Counted from the first letter of the stretch, positions 7,927-17,711 are shown. The stretch is DNA of 64,000 nt from an uncultured Eubacteriales bacterium (GCA_902799045.1 CADBZH010000002.1:186001-250000); one strand, 5' to 3'. Notes: generated from the sequence alone by a model not told the origin. Numbers and translations are program-made.

Positions 7927-8946
7927 ATGAGCGAATACATCATTGCGCTGGACGCCATGGGGGGCGACCAGGCGCCGGATGCCATTGTCGCGGGAGCCAT
8001 CGCCGCTTTGAGGCGCTTTGGCGATATCCGCGTGCTGCTGGCGGGCCCGAGGGGGCGGCTTCTGCCGCTGCTTTCAGAGGCCGGAGACGTGATGGACCGC
8101 CTGGAAATCCTGCAAGCGGACGAAGTGATCGGTATGCACGAATCGCCCATGCTGGCCGTGCGCAAGAAGGTGAATTCCTCGCTGGTGCAGGCGATGCTGG
8201 CCGTGCGTGAAAAGCGGGCCGGGGCCGTGGTGTCCGCGGGCAACACGGGGGCGCTGCTGGCCGGCGGCATGCTGCGCATCGGACGCATTCAGGGCATCGA
8301 GCGCCCCGCGCTGGCACCGGTCATCCCGGGCGCGAAAAAGCCGTTTTTGCTGATCGACGCGGGCGCGAACGTCGACTGCCAGCCCAAGTATCTGGAGCAA
8401 TTCGGCCTGATGGGCTCGGTCTATATGAAGAACGTCATGGGCATCGAAAGGCCCGCCGTCGGGCTGGTGAACATCGGCGAGGAGGCGGAGAAGGGCAACA
8501 AGCTGACGAAGGAGACCTTCCAGCTGATGTCCCGGCAGACCAGCTATTACTTCGCCGGCAACGCTGAGGCGCGGGAGATCCCCACCGGCGATTTCGACGT
8601 CGTTGTGGCCGACGGCTTTGACGGCAACATCATCCTGAAATACACCGAGGGCATCGTCAGCGCGATGATGGGCATGCTCAAGAGCCATCTGAGCGCCTCG
8701 AAGGTCAGCAAGGTAGGCGCGGCCCTCTCTCGCCCCGCCTATCGGAAGTTCAAGCGCAGCATGGACTACAACGCCTATGGCGGCGCGCCGCTGCTGGGCG
8801 TGGAGGGTGCCGTGATCAAGGCCCACGGCGCTTCCGGGGAGCAGGCCATCATGAACGCGCTCAGGCAGGCGCGGGAAATGCTGGTCAAAGACGTGTGCGG
8901 CAAGATTCGCGAGGGCCTGAGCGGGCTTTCGGCGAACGAACAATAA
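7927..8946 (+). CDS. plsX: Phosphate acyltransferase PlsX
   Basis: PlsX converts acyl-ACP to acyl-phosphate, the donor for PlsY in phospholipid synthesis, at the inner face of the membrane. The 339-residue protein starts with the family signature IALDAMGGDQAP, carries VSAGNTGALLAGG near residue 102 and the late GGAPLLGVEG motif near 287. Length and order are normal. AGGAGGGAGG precedes the ATG. It heads a classic plsX-acpP-rnc-smc-ftsY run, so lipid synthesis, RNA processing and chromosome condensation genes are probably co-transcribed. fapR and fabD, which adjoin plsX in Bacillus, are absent. Confidence 0.97.
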   Translation: MSEYIIALDAMGGDQAPDAIVAGAIAALRRFGDIRVLLAGPRGRLLPLLSEAGDVMDRLEILQADEVIGMHESPMLAVRKKVNSSLVQAMLAVREKRAGAVVSAGNTGALLAGGMLRIGRIQGIERPALAPVIPGAKKPFLLIDAGANVDCQPKYLEQFGLMGSVYMKNVMGIERPAVGLVNIGEEAEKGNKLTKETFQLMSRQTSYYFAGNAEAREIPTGDFDVVVADGFDGNIILKYTEGIVSAMMGMLKSHLSASKVSKVGAALSRPAYRKFKRSMDYNAYGGAPLLGVEGAVIKAHGASGEQAIMNALRQAREMLVKDVCGKIREGLSGLSANEQ

Positions 8947-8971
8947 GACACAGACAACAGGAGGGAATCAA

Positions 8972-9211
8972 ATGAATCGCAACGCTATCTTTGAAAAGGT
9001 GAAGGAGTACATCCTGATGCAGCTGCCCGTGGACGGCGGCAAGGTGGTGGAGACCGCCCGCATGGTGGAGGATCTGGGCGCTGACAGCGCGAACCTGATG
9101 ATGCTGATCATGGACCTGGAGACCGAGTTCAACATGACCGTCGAGGACGATGCACTGGGCGCGATTCAGACCGTCGGCGATATCGTGGACTACATCCAGA
9201 AGAAGGGCTGA
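8972..9211 (+). CDS. acpP: Acyl carrier protein
   Basis: A 79-residue acidic four-helix carrier. The phosphopantetheine attachment site is Ser39 in LGADSANL. The usual DSLDT/DSLDxVE is altered to DSANLMML, with Leu42 replaced in function by an Ala-Asn pair, a mild departure from the consensus. The rest (LIMDLETEFNMTVED) matches family helix II and III. It lies 25 bp after plsX with its own AGGAGG and ends 2 bp before rnc. It would carry fatty acyl chains for PlsX and for fatty acid synthesis. Confidence 0.95.
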   Translation: MNRNAIFEKVKEYILMQLPVDGGKVVETARMVEDLGADSANLMMLIMDLETEFNMTVEDDALGAIQTVGDIVDYIQKKG

Positions 9212-9213
9212 TC

Positions 9214-9885
9214 GTGCAGGCGCTTTGCAGGAAGCTGGGCTATACATTCAATAACATGAAGCTGCTGGAGACGGCACTGACGCATCCCTCCTACGGGGGG
9301 GATCATCATGTGCCGCACTACCAGCGGCTGGAATTTCTGGGCGACGCGGTGCTGGAGCTGGCGATCAGCCGCTACCTGTACTTCGAGTTTCCGGAGGTAG
9401 ACGAGGGCAAGCTGACGCGCATCCGCGCGGGGCTGGTGCGGGAGGAGACCCTGTGCCGCGCCGCGAAGCGGCTGGAGCTGGGCAGGTTCATTCGGCTGTC
9501 CGTGGGCGAGGATCGCTCCGGCGGCCGGGACAAGCCGTCCATACTGTGCGATGTGATGGAAGCGGTGCTTGCCGCCGTGTACCTCGACGGGGGCTTCGAC
9601 AGCGCCGTGGACGTGATCCGGCGGGCGCTGGCGGACGATCTGCACCCGCAGATGCTGGAGGATCATCTGGATGCCAAGAGCCGCCTCCAGGAGATCCTGC
9701 AGCGGGACGGCGGGATGCCCCGCTATGACTTCATCTCCATGGAAGGCCCGCCCCATGCCCCGATGTTCCGCTACAGCGTGACTGTGAACGGCATAGTGCT
9801 CGGCACGGGCGACGGCACCAGCAAGCAGAACGCGCAGCAGGAGGCGGCGCGAAACGCCCTCCGGGCGATGAGGAACGCAAAATGA
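9214..9885 (+). CDS. rnc: Ribonuclease III
   Basis: Ribonuclease III cleaves double-stranded RNA in rRNA and mRNA maturation. The signature RLEFLGDAVLEL lies near residues 35-46, with the second acidic site in DVMEAVLAAVYLDGG near 112. A double-stranded RNA-binding domain (SRLQEILQRDGG to GTGDGTSKQNAQQEAARNAL) fills residues 155-223. The start is GTG 9214, two bases after the acpP stop, which suggests translational coupling. The length of 223 residues is standard. Confidence 0.97.
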   Translation: MQALCRKLGYTFNNMKLLETALTHPSYGGDHHVPHYQRLEFLGDAVLELAISRYLYFEFPEVDEGKLTRIRAGLVREETLCRAAKRLELGRFIRLSVGEDRSGGRDKPSILCDVMEAVLAAVYLDGGFDSAVDVIRRALADDLHPQMLEDHLDAKSRLQEILQRDGGMPRYDFISMEGPPHAPMFRYSVTVNGIVLGTGDGTSKQNAQQEAARNALRAMRNAK

Positions 9886-9953
9886 GGCATGCCGGGCGGC
9901 TTTCACGCCCGATTGACGCGCTTTACCGATACTGATTGGAGCGAAACACTGAT

Positions 9954-12900
9954 TTGCGACTGAAGAAACTGATTCTCCACGGCTTCAAGTCCTTCGCGGA
10001 CCACGTGGAGATTACATTCGAGGACGGCATCACCGGCGTGGTGGGCCCCAACGGCTGCGGCAAGAGCAACATCTCCGACGCGGTGCGCTGGGTGCTGGGC
10101 GAGCAGAGCGCCAAGAGCCTGCGCGGCTCGAAGATGGAGGACGTCATCTTCAACGGCACCGAAAACCGCCGCCGCCTCTCCTACAGCGAGGTGACGCTGG
10201 TCTTTGAAAACGAGGATCACGCCCTCGCCATTGACTTTGCCGAGGTGTCCGTCACGCGGCGCGTCTATCGCAACGGCGACGGCGAATACAAGATCAACGG
10301 CGCCGCCTGCCGCCTGCGCGACATCGTGGACCTGTTCCGCGATACCGGCATCGGCAAGGACGGCTATTCCCTGATCGGTCAGGGCCGAATCGACGAAATC
10401 CTCTCCGCCAAGAGCGAGGACCGCAGGCAGGTGTTCGAGGAGGCAGCGGGCATCGTCAAGTACAAGGCCCGCAAGCTGGACGCCGAGAAGCGCATCCAGC
10501 GCACCCAGGAAAACCTGAATCGCGTGGAGGACATACTCTCCGAGCTGGAAGACCGCGTCGAGCCGCTGAAGGCGCAGAGCGAGCAGGCCCGGGAATACCT
10601 GGCGCTGCGCGACGAGCTGAAGGGGCTGGATCTGAACGTGTTCTTGGTGCGCACCGAGCGCTATGAGGCCCGGATCAAGGAGCTCAAGGAATCCGTGCAG
10701 ACGCTGGGCGAGGCCATTCTGGAGGCCAACCAGAAGCTGGAGACCCAGGGTGCCGAGCGCGACGCAGCCCAGGCGAGGCTGGACGAGCTGGAATATGAGA
10801 GCAGCGAAAAGCGCGAGGCCGTGCAGCGGCTGATCCGCGAGGTGGAGGCCGGCGAGGGCGCCGTGCAGGTCATGCGGGAGCGTATCGCCGCCGGCGAGAA
10901 GGACCGTGACCGCATCCAGGCCCAGCAGGCCAGCGCCGCCGAGGGCGGCGAGGGCATTCGCAGGCAGATCGAGGCGATGACCGGCGAGATCGCGGAAGAG
11001 ACCGCGACGCTGAAGCAGGCTGCCGACGCGCTGACGGCGCGGGAGGGCGACCTGGAGGCCGCCGAGACGGCCCTTTCCAACCTGGAAGAGGCCTCCGAAA
11101 ACGCCAAGCAGCAGATCATCCAGGCCATGAACCGGCTGGGCGACGTGCGCAGCCAGCGGGCGCGCCTGAGTGCCATGCAGACGGCGCTGGAGAACCAGCT
11201 GAAGACCATGGAGGCCGATCACGAGCGCGAGCAGAGCGGCTCCGAGGCGCTGGGCGAGCACGTGCAGTCCGCCCGGGAGATCCTGGACGCCGAGAACACC
11301 CGCAAGGCCGAGCTGGATCAGCAGGCGGCGCAGATGCAGTCCCGCGTGCAGGCCCTGGGCGATGAGGCCGCGTCCCTGTCCGACCGCGTGACGCGAATGC
11401 AGAACGAGAAGCAGCAGCGCGATTCGCGGCTGAAGCTGCTCCGCGAAATGCAGCGCGACTACGAGGGCTACAACAATTCCGTCAAGCAGGTGCTGATGCA
11501 GGCGCGCCGTCAGGGCGAGGGCGCCGGCGTTCACGGCGTCGTAGCGGACCTGATCCACGTGCCCGCGCGGCTCGAGCGCGCCATGGACATGGTGCTGGGC
11601 GGCGCGCTGCAGAACATCGTGGTGAACCGGGACGAGGACGCCAAGCGCATGATCGAGTATCTGCGCGCCAATCGCTTCGGCCGGGCCACCTTCCTCCCCA
11701 TTTCCTCCGTGCGCGGGCGCACCCTCTCCCAGCAAGAGCGGAACGTGCTGGCCATGCCGGGCTGCGTAGGCCTGGCGTCGGAGCTGGTGGAATTCGACCC
11801 GAAGTATCAGGGCGTGATCGACAACCTGCTGGGGCGCACCGTGGTGGCCGAGGATCTGACCGCCGGCATCGCCATCCAGCGGGCCGGGCGCTATCAGTTC
11901 CGCCTGGTGACGCTGGAGGGCGACGTGATGCACTCCGGCGGCTCCATGACCGGCGGCAGCGTGCAGAGCCGGGTCACCAGCCTTCTCTCCCGCACCCGCG
12001 AGATTGAGGAAAGCGAGCAGGCCCTGAAGAAGCTGGAGAAGCAGTTTGAAGAGGCGCGGCAGCAGTATGCCGCCATCGAGGACGAGCGCTCCAGCCTGAA
12101 GAAGGAGCGCGGCGAGCTGTACGACGAGCTGCACAGGCAGGAGGTCGTGGTCGCCCGCGCCGAGGCACAGCTGAACGCGGCGCTGGACGAGCAGGACAGC
12201 AACAATCAGCGCCTTGCCCGTGCCGACGCCGAGCGCGAGCGCCTGAGGGCGCAGCTCGAGGACGTCACGCAAGGCCTGACCGCCCTGGACGAGCAGCAAC
12301 AGAGCGCCGAGAGCTCCACGGACGACCGGCAAGCCGAAGTGAAGCGCCTGTCCGAGGAGATCTTCCAGCGGCGCGGCGAGACCGAAGCGCTGCGCGAGGA
12401 GGTCTCCGCGGCCCGCGTGCAGCTGGCTTCGCGTCGGCGCGGCCTGGAGGCGACGATCGCCGACAGGGATCGCCTGTCCAGCCAGGCCGAGAACGCCGAA
12501 AAGCTGCTGGCGGAATCCGAGGGCCTGCTGAAGGACTGTCTGGAGGAGCTGGAAAAGAACGCGGCGCTGCTGGAGAAGGACATCGAATCCCTCTCCGCCG
12601 GAAAGACCGCGCTGGACGCGGCCCGGGCCGAATTCGACGAGGCCGACGGGCGGCGCACCGGCGTGCAGCGGCAGCTGCAAACGCTGGCCGAGCAGATCGA
12701 CGCCCTGCGCGCCAATCTGGACGAATTCAGCGACAAGCACCATCGCAGCGAATTGCAGCTGGCCCGCGTGGAGGGCGAATTCAAGCAGATCCAGGACCGC
12801 ATCTGGGAGGATTACGAGCTGACCTACGCCGGCGCGGAGCCCTTCCGGCAGCCGGATTTCAAGCTGACGGAGTCTGAAAAGCGCATCGCGGCCATTCGCC

Positions 12901-13517
12901 AGCGCATCCGCGCCATGGGCACCGTGAACGTCGCGGCCCTTGATGAGTACCGACGCACGGTGGAGCGCGTGGAGGAGCTCACCAGCCAGCGCGACGACCT
13001 GCTCAAGGCCCAGGCGGACCTGGAGGGCATCGTCGCGGAGCTGGAAGCGAAGATGGAGAAGCAGTTCAAGGAGCAGTTTGCCCTGATGAACGACAACTTC
13101 CAGCGCACGTTCGTGAAGCTGTTCGGCGGCGGCAAGGCGGAGCTTCGGCTCGCGGACCCGAAGGACGCGCTGAACTGCGGCATCGACATCGTGGCCCAGC
13201 CGCCCGGAAAGAAGCTGCAGATGCTCTCGCTGCTCTCCGGCGGCGAGCGCGCGCTGACCGCCATCGCGATCCTGTTCGCCATACTCGACCTGAAGCCCAC
13301 CCCGTTCTGCATCCTGGACGAGATCGAGGCCGCGCTGGACGACGCGAACATCGACACCTACGCCGACTACCTGAAATCCTACTCAGAGAACACCCAGTTC
13401 ATCGTCATCACACACCGCAAGGGCACCATGGAGCGCTGCGACGCGCTGTATGGCGTGGTGATGGAGGAAAAGGGCGTGAGCAAGACGGTGTCGGTGAAAC
13501 TGAACGAAGCGGTATAA
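9954..13517 (+). CDS. smc: Chromosome segregation ATPase SMC
   Basis: SMC is the ATPase of condensin. I place the start at TTG 9954, giving RLKKLILHGFKSFADH as in most SMCs and GGAG 12 bp upstream; TTG 9936 is in frame but has no ribosome site. The protein is about 1187 residues. Walker A (GPNGCGKSN) is at residues 31-39, a Q-loop lies in SLIGQGRID, coiled coils span about 170-500 and 660-1010, and the hinge (GVHGVVADLIHVPARLE) lies near 520. The C-terminal head carries LSGGERALTA and the Walker B FCILDEIEAALDD. It sits between rnc and ftsY as in Bacillus. Confidence 0.97.
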   Translation: MRLKKLILHGFKSFADHVEITFEDGITGVVGPNGCGKSNISDAVRWVLGEQSAKSLRGSKMEDVIFNGTENRRRLSYSEVTLVFENEDHALAIDFAEVSVTRRVYRNGDGEYKINGAACRLRDIVDLFRDTGIGKDGYSLIGQGRIDEILSAKSEDRRQVFEEAAGIVKYKARKLDAEKRIQRTQENLNRVEDILSELEDRVEPLKAQSEQAREYLALRDELKGLDLNVFLVRTERYEARIKELKESVQTLGEAILEANQKLETQGAERDAAQARLDELEYESSEKREAVQRLIREVEAGEGAVQVMRERIAAGEKDRDRIQAQQASAAEGGEGIRRQIEAMTGEIAEETATLKQAADALTAREGDLEAAETALSNLEEASENAKQQIIQAMNRLGDVRSQRARLSAMQTALENQLKTMEADHEREQSGSEALGEHVQSAREILDAENTRKAELDQQAAQMQSRVQALGDEAASLSDRVTRMQNEKQQRDSRLKLLREMQRDYEGYNNSVKQVLMQARRQGEGAGVHGVVADLIHVPARLERAMDMVLGGALQNIVVNRDEDAKRMIEYLRANRFGRATFLPISSVRGRTLSQQERNVLAMPGCVGLASELVEFDPKYQGVIDNLLGRTVVAEDLTAGIAIQRAGRYQFRLVTLEGDVMHSGGSMTGGSVQSRVTSLLSRTREIEESEQALKKLEKQFEEARQQYAAIEDERSSLKKERGELYDELHRQEVVVARAEAQLNAALDEQDSNNQRLARADAERERLRAQLEDVTQGLTALDEQQQSAESSTDDRQAEVKRLSEEIFQRRGETEALREEVSAARVQLASRRRGLEATIADRDRLSSQAENAEKLLAESEGLLKDCLEELEKNAALLEKDIESLSAGKTALDAARAEFDEADGRRTGVQRQLQTLAEQIDALRANLDEFSDKHHRSELQLARVEGEFKQIQDRIWEDYELTYAGAEPFRQPDFKLTESEKRIAAIRQRIRAMGTVNVAALDEYRRTVERVEELTSQRDDLLKAQADLEGIVAELEAKMEKQFKEQFALMNDNFQRTFVKLFGGGKAELRLADPKDALNCGIDIVAQPPGKKLQMLSLLSGGERALTAIAILFAILDLKPTPFCILDEIEAALDDANIDTYADYLKSYSENTQFIVITHRKGTMERCDALYGVVMEEKGVSKTVSVKLNEAV

Positions 13518-13570
13518 GCCAATAGGACGGCCTGTTTATTCCCCATTATCACATTTGCGGAGGAACAACG

Positions 13571-14473
13571 ATGGGATTATTTGACAAGATCAAGAAGGGC
13601 TTGACCAAGACCAGAAACGCCTTCTCCGGCCACATGGACGAGCTGGTGGAGAATTACAAGGAGCTGGACGACGATTTCTACGAGGACCTGACGGATGTCC
13701 TCATCATGGCGGACGTGGGCGTTCCCACCGCGGAGCTGGCCGTCAACCGCCTGAAGGAGAAGTGCAAGGGCGAGAAGATCGGCAATCCCGCCAAGGCCCG
13801 GGAGGCGCTGAAGCAGATCCTGGTGGACATCCTCTGGGCCGAGCCGATGCAGCTGAAGAGCCCGATGGTGCTGCTGATCATCGGCGTGAACGGCGTGGGC
13901 AAGACCACGTCCATCGGCAAGCTGGCCTCGCGCATGAAGGTGCTGGGCCGCCGTGTGATCATCTGCGCGGGCGATACCTTCCGCGCCGCCGCCGCCGACC
14001 AGCTGACCGTCTGGGCTGAGCGCGCCGACGTGCCGATCATCAAGCATCAGGAGGGCGCGGACCCGGCCGCGGTGGTCTACGACGGCATCATGGCCGCCAA
14101 GGGGCGCCACGCGGATATCCTGCTGGTGGACACCGCTGGGCGACTGCACAACAAGGCCCACCTGATGGAGGAGCTTCGCAAGATCAGCCGCGTGGTGGAG
14201 CGCGAGTATCCCGAGGCGGCGCTGGGCGCGCTGTTGGTGATCGACGCCACCACGGGCCAGAACGGTCTGGCACAGGCCAAGGTGTTCAGCGAGGTGGCGA
14301 ACCTGCAGGGCATCGTGCTGACCAAGCTGGACGGCACCGCCAAGGGCGGCATCGCCATCGCCATTCGCAACGAGCTGAGCCTGCCCGTGCGCTACATCGG
14401 CCTGGGCGAGCAGATCGACGACATGCAGCCCTTTGACGCGAAGGAATTCGTCGACGCGATCTTCGGAGAATAG
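13571..14473 (+). CDS. ftsY: Signal recognition particle receptor FtsY
   Basis: FtsY is the SRP receptor GTPase that docks ribosome-nascent chain complexes at the membrane. The 300-residue protein has the NG domain only, with a short N-terminus, as is usual in clostridia. G1 is GVNGVGKTTS near residue 105. DTFRAAAADQL, DTAGRLHNKAHLMEEL and TKLDGTAKGG supply the other G motifs. GGAGG precedes the ATG by about 7 bases. The ylxM and ffh genes that often follow are not here; a sugar kinase begins 6 bp later. Confidence 0.97.
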   Translation: MGLFDKIKKGLTKTRNAFSGHMDELVENYKELDDDFYEDLTDVLIMADVGVPTAELAVNRLKEKCKGEKIGNPAKAREALKQILVDILWAEPMQLKSPMVLLIIGVNGVGKTTSIGKLASRMKVLGRRVIICAGDTFRAAAADQLTVWAERADVPIIKHQEGADPAAVVYDGIMAAKGRHADILLVDTAGRLHNKAHLMEELRKISRVVEREYPEAALGALLVIDATTGQNGLAQAKVFSEVANLQGIVLTKLDGTAKGGIAIAIRNELSLPVRYIGLGEQIDDMQPFDAKEFVDAIFGE

Positions 14474-14479
14474 AGCATC

Positions 14480-15595
14480 ATGAATATCGAGCCTCAACTG
14501 CAATCCATCATCGGGCGCTTCGCCTTTCCGGGCGAGCTCGTCGAATGCGAGCCGATCAAGGCCGGACACATCAACCGGACCTACCGCCTTCGCTTCGCGC
14601 TGGAAGCCGGCAGGACGCGTGATTACGTGCTCCAGCGGATCAACACCTTCGCCTTCAAAAAGCCGGCGGAGGTGATGAGCAACGTCCAACTGGTGACGGA
14701 GCATCTCAGAAACGCCATGCTGCGCGGGGGCGTGGACCCGTTCAACCGGGTGCTGACGCTGGTGCCGCTGACCGACGGCGGCACGCTGCTGCTGGATGAA
14801 AGCGGCGCCTGGCGGGCCTATGACTTCATCGTGAACGCCGTGACCGTCGATCGCGTGGATTCCCCGGAGCAATTCCGGGAGATCGGGCGCGCCTTCGGAC
14901 GCTTCCAGAGCACGCTGGCGGACTTCCCCATCGAAAAGCTCTACGACACCATTCCCTTTTTCCACGACACCGTGAAGCGGATGGAGAACTTTGAAAACTC
15001 GGTTGCAGCCGACGTGAAGGGCCGCGCCGCCGGGGTGGAGCCGGAAATCGCCGCCATCCGTGCGCGCAAGGCGGAGATGGGCAGGATCGTTGCGATGATC
15101 GCGGACGGCACCCTTCCCCTGCGCGTCACCCACAACGACACGAAGATCAACAACGTGATGCTGGACGCGCAGACCGGCGAGGCGCTGTGCGTGATCGACC
15201 TGGACACCGTGATGGCCGGGTCCGCGCTGTACGACTTTGGCGACGCCATACGCTACGGCGCCTCCACCGCCGCCGAGGACGAGCGCGACCTCGACAGCGT
15301 GCGTCTCGACATGGCGCTGTTTACCGCCTACGCGGAGGGTTACATCTCTGAGACCGCGCGGGGGCTGACCCGCGCCGAGCTTGAAAACCTGCCCCTGGGC
15401 GCGCTGGTGATGACCTACGAGAACGCCATGCGCTTTTTGACGGATTATCTCGACGGAGACGTGTATTTCCACATCGAAAACGCCGACGACAACTTGGCCC
15501 GCTGTCGCTGCCAGCTGGCGCTGCTGGAGGACATGGAGGCGCGCCGGAGCGACATGGACGGCGTGGTCGCTGAATTGATCGGGAAGTATCGCTGA
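14480..15595 (+). CDS. APH-fold sugar kinase resembling N-acetylhexosamine 1-kinase
   Basis: The 371-residue protein belongs to the aminoglycoside phosphotransferase/choline kinase fold. It has the catalytic loop RVTHNDTKINNVMLD near residue 214 and the metal-binding IDLDTVMAGSALYDFGDAIR near 236. An N-terminal lobe of the type KAGHINRTYRL near residue 28 replaces the usual P-loop. This pattern and length match NahK (LnpB), which makes GlcNAc/GalNAc 1-phosphate in the bifidobacterial lacto-N-biose pathway. No lacto-N-biose phosphorylase or galT-like partner is adjacent, so the substrate is inferred. It follows ftsY by 6 bp and probably shares its transcript. Confidence 0.72.
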   Translation: MNIEPQLQSIIGRFAFPGELVECEPIKAGHINRTYRLRFALEAGRTRDYVLQRINTFAFKKPAEVMSNVQLVTEHLRNAMLRGGVDPFNRVLTLVPLTDGGTLLLDESGAWRAYDFIVNAVTVDRVDSPEQFREIGRAFGRFQSTLADFPIEKLYDTIPFFHDTVKRMENFENSVAADVKGRAAGVEPEIAAIRARKAEMGRIVAMIADGTLPLRVTHNDTKINNVMLDAQTGEALCVIDLDTVMAGSALYDFGDAIRYGASTAAEDERDLDSVRLDMALFTAYAEGYISETARGLTRAELENLPLGALVMTYENAMRFLTDYLDGDVYFHIENADDNLARCRCQLALLEDMEARRSDMDGVVAELIGKYR

Positions 15596-15670
15596 CACAG
15601 CGACACGAAAAGAGGTTCATCACGGAAACCTGACATACTCGCGAAATGCAGTCAGCTTACCATGCGTACA

Positions 15671-15734
15671 GATCCTTCGTTGCGCTCAGGATAGGCACCG
15701 TAAAACCGGTCATCCTGAGCGCAGCGAAGGATCC
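15671..15734. repeat. Palindromic repeat copy A2, possibly serving as terminator
   Basis: GATCCTTCGTTGCGCTCAGG pairs with CCTGAGCGCAGCGAAGGATC around a short centre. On the plus strand the right arm runs straight into CCTTTTTA, so this copy has the form of a rho-independent terminator for the upstream kinase gene. Confidence 0.8.
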
Positions 15735-15746
15735 TTTTTAGGGGTA

Positions 15747-16685
15747 TTAACGCCTGCCAAAGCCGTCGGCGTCCTGGGGCAGCGATTCCGCAAACACCCG
15801 GGAGAAGGCGCGCCCCACATAGCAATCCTTGCCCAACTCCTTGGCGTCATAGAGGTTGCTGTCGGCCTGGTGCATCATCAGCCTCAGATCGTAGGAAAGC
15901 TCGCACACGCCGTGGACATAGCCCGCGGAGAAGTGCACCGGCGGGTGCTGGCTGTCGGACTTGATCTCCTGCACCTTTGCCTTCATGCCCTCCAGGCGGC
16001 CCAGGAAGTCGCCCTCGGAGATATCCGGCATGATGACCAGGAATTCGTCGCCGCCATAGCGATAGCACCATTCCCCGCCGAAGCTGTTCACCATGGCCTG
16101 GCCCATCTTGCGAAGGATGTAGTCGCCGGTGGAATGGCCAAAGCGATCATTGATACCCTTGAAATCGTCCAAATCCAGCATCATGACGTGCACGTCCCGG
16201 TGGGCGAACCGGTTGTAGTCGCGGCGCAGCGCGAACCGGTTGTGCATGCCGGTGAGATCGTCGGTGGCAGAGGCGGCCTCCAGCACCTCGTTATCCTTCA
16301 CCAGGGTCTCGTTGATCTCCTGCAGCTTGCGGGTGGCCTCCTCCTGGCGCCGCTTCAGGTTGCCGATGAACAGCGTGGTCAGCGTCACGCCCAGCACGAT
16401 CACGGCCATCTTCTGAAGATTCAGCGCCGAATAGACGAACATGCTGTGGCCCTCCGAGAAGAAATACATGGAGTAAACCACCATCACTGCCGAGCAGACG
16501 ATGCCCGCGCCGAAGCCATAGAGCGACGTGAACACCGCCAGGCCCGTGATCAACAGCATGTTCGGGTTGGGGACGTTGAACAGGAACACCGCGGCCACCA
16601 GCAGCAGCATCACCGCCAGCGCCAGCAGCATGTGCATGATTTGCCCGTTTCGATCGGTTGTGCCGGCCTTACCCGCAAACAGCAT
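15747..16685 (-). CDS. Membrane-bound diguanylate cyclase (GGDEF)
   Basis: A 312-residue protein with about four to five hydrophobic segments between residues 16 and 107, a short coiled-coil linker (RRQEEATRKLQEINETL), then a GGDEF domain. The domain begins TDDLTGMHNR (141-150), carries the metal aspartates in MMLDLDDFKGIND (168-180) and the intact active site YGGDEF (210-215). It should make cyclic di-GMP. The product-inhibition RxxD five residues before the motif is missing (FGGE instead). The start is ATG 16685 behind GGGAG. It follows the DHH phosphoesterase by 59 bp on the same strand. Confidence 0.9.
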   Translation of the reverse strand: MLFAGKAGTTDRNGQIMHMLLALAVMLLLVAAVFLFNVPNPNMLLITGLAVFTSLYGFGAGIVCSAVMVVYSMYFFSEGHSMFVYSALNLQKMAVIVLGVTLTTLFIGNLKRRQEEATRKLQEINETLVKDNEVLEAASATDDLTGMHNRFALRRDYNRFAHRDVHVMMLDLDDFKGINDRFGHSTGDYILRKMGQAMVNSFGGEWCYRYGGDEFLVIMPDISEGDFLGRLEGMKAKVQEIKSDSQHPPVHFSAGYVHGVCELSYDLRLMMHQADSNLYDAKELGKDCYVGRAFSRVFAESLPQDADGFGRR

Positions 16686-16744
16686 GATCTCGCTCCCTCG
16701 CCGTGTGGATATCAAAAAACGGAGGCTGACCCTTCGCAAAGGGT

Positions 16745-17677
16745 TTATTTGCCGTTCAGCGCGGCGATGATGTCGGGCAGCTGCTGGTCCACCACGTCGT
16801 TTTCCAGCTGGCAGGTGCCGGCGTTGTGATGCCCGCCGCCGCCATACTTCAGGCAAAGCTCGCCGATATCCACGCTGGAAACCTTGTTGACGATGGATTT
16901 GCCGATCATCACGGCGGTGTTCTGCTTGCGGAAGCCCCAGGCCACGTGCACGGAGATCTCGGTTTCGGGATAGAGGGCGTAGATCATGAAGCGGTTGCCC
17001 GCGTGGATGATCTCCTCGTCGCGCAGATCCAGCACGACCACCTTGTCGTGGATTTTCGCGATGCGATGCAGCTGCTCCTTGAACATGTCGGCCTGCTCGA
17101 AGTACAGGTCCACGCGCTCCTTCACGTCCGGCAGCTCCAGGATCTCGTCGATGGTGTGATCCATGCAATAGCTGATCAGCTCCATCATCAGGTCATAGTT
17201 GGAGATGCGGAACTGGCGGAAGCGGCCAAGGCCGGTGCGCGGGTCCATCAGGTAGTGCAGCAGCACCCAGCCTGTGGGGTTCAGGATCTCGTCCACGGTG
17301 AAATCGGCGCTGTCGCCCTTGTCCACGGCCTCCATCAGCTCGTCGCTGACGCGGGGAAACGCTTTCTTGCCGCCGTAGTAGTCATAAACGACGCGCGCCG
17401 CGCTGCGGGCATTCGGGTCGATGATCAGCTTTCCGCCGGTCTCCTGGGCCTTCAGGCGGTCCACTTCGGATTCATGATGGTCAAAGGCCAGGCCCACGCG
17501 GGGATCATAGGGCAGGTTGGTGGTGATGTCCGTGGGGAAAAGCTCCACCTTGCCGTCCTGCACGTCCTTGGGATGGACGAATTTGATCTCTTCGATCTCC
17601 CCCAGCTCGCGCAGCATCATCGCGCAGGCGAGTCCGTCGAAGTCGCTGCGGGTCACCAGTCTCTTTTTCTGTTCCAT
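16745..17677 (-). CDS. DHH-family phosphoesterase
   Basis: The 310-residue protein has the DHH superfamily metal motifs SDFDG (residues 11-15), FDHHES near 68 and, at the C-terminus, the DHHA1-type GGGGHHNAGTC near 281. Family members hydrolyse nanoRNA, cyclic dinucleotides or polyphosphate. This single-domain soluble type, without PAS or GGDEF, is usually annotated as exopolyphosphatase-like. Its place directly upstream of a diguanylate cyclase is suggestive, but a nucleotide substrate is only inferred. The start is ATG 17677, seven bases after GGAGG, rather than the upstream TTG. Confidence 0.85.
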   Translation of the reverse strand: MEQKKRLVTRSDFDGLACAMMLRELGEIEEIKFVHPKDVQDGKVELFPTDITTNLPYDPRVGLAFDHHESEVDRLKAQETGGKLIIDPNARSAARVVYDYYGGKKAFPRVSDELMEAVDKGDSADFTVDEILNPTGWVLLHYLMDPRTGLGRFRQFRISNYDLMMELISYCMDHTIDEILELPDVKERVDLYFEQADMFKEQLHRIAKIHDKVVVLDLRDEEIIHAGNRFMIYALYPETEISVHVAWGFRKQNTAVMIGKSIVNKVSSVDIGELCLKYGGGGHHNAGTCQLENDVVDQQLPDIIAALNGK

Positions 17678-17711
17678 ATCCAAACCTCCCGAGAAACATA
17701 TTCATGATATT

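Noticed and set aside
9903..12743. 946-codon frame antisense to smc
   Set aside because: It mirrors the smc reading frame and shows only Leu/Gln/His-rich sequence typical of antisense translation; no family motif.
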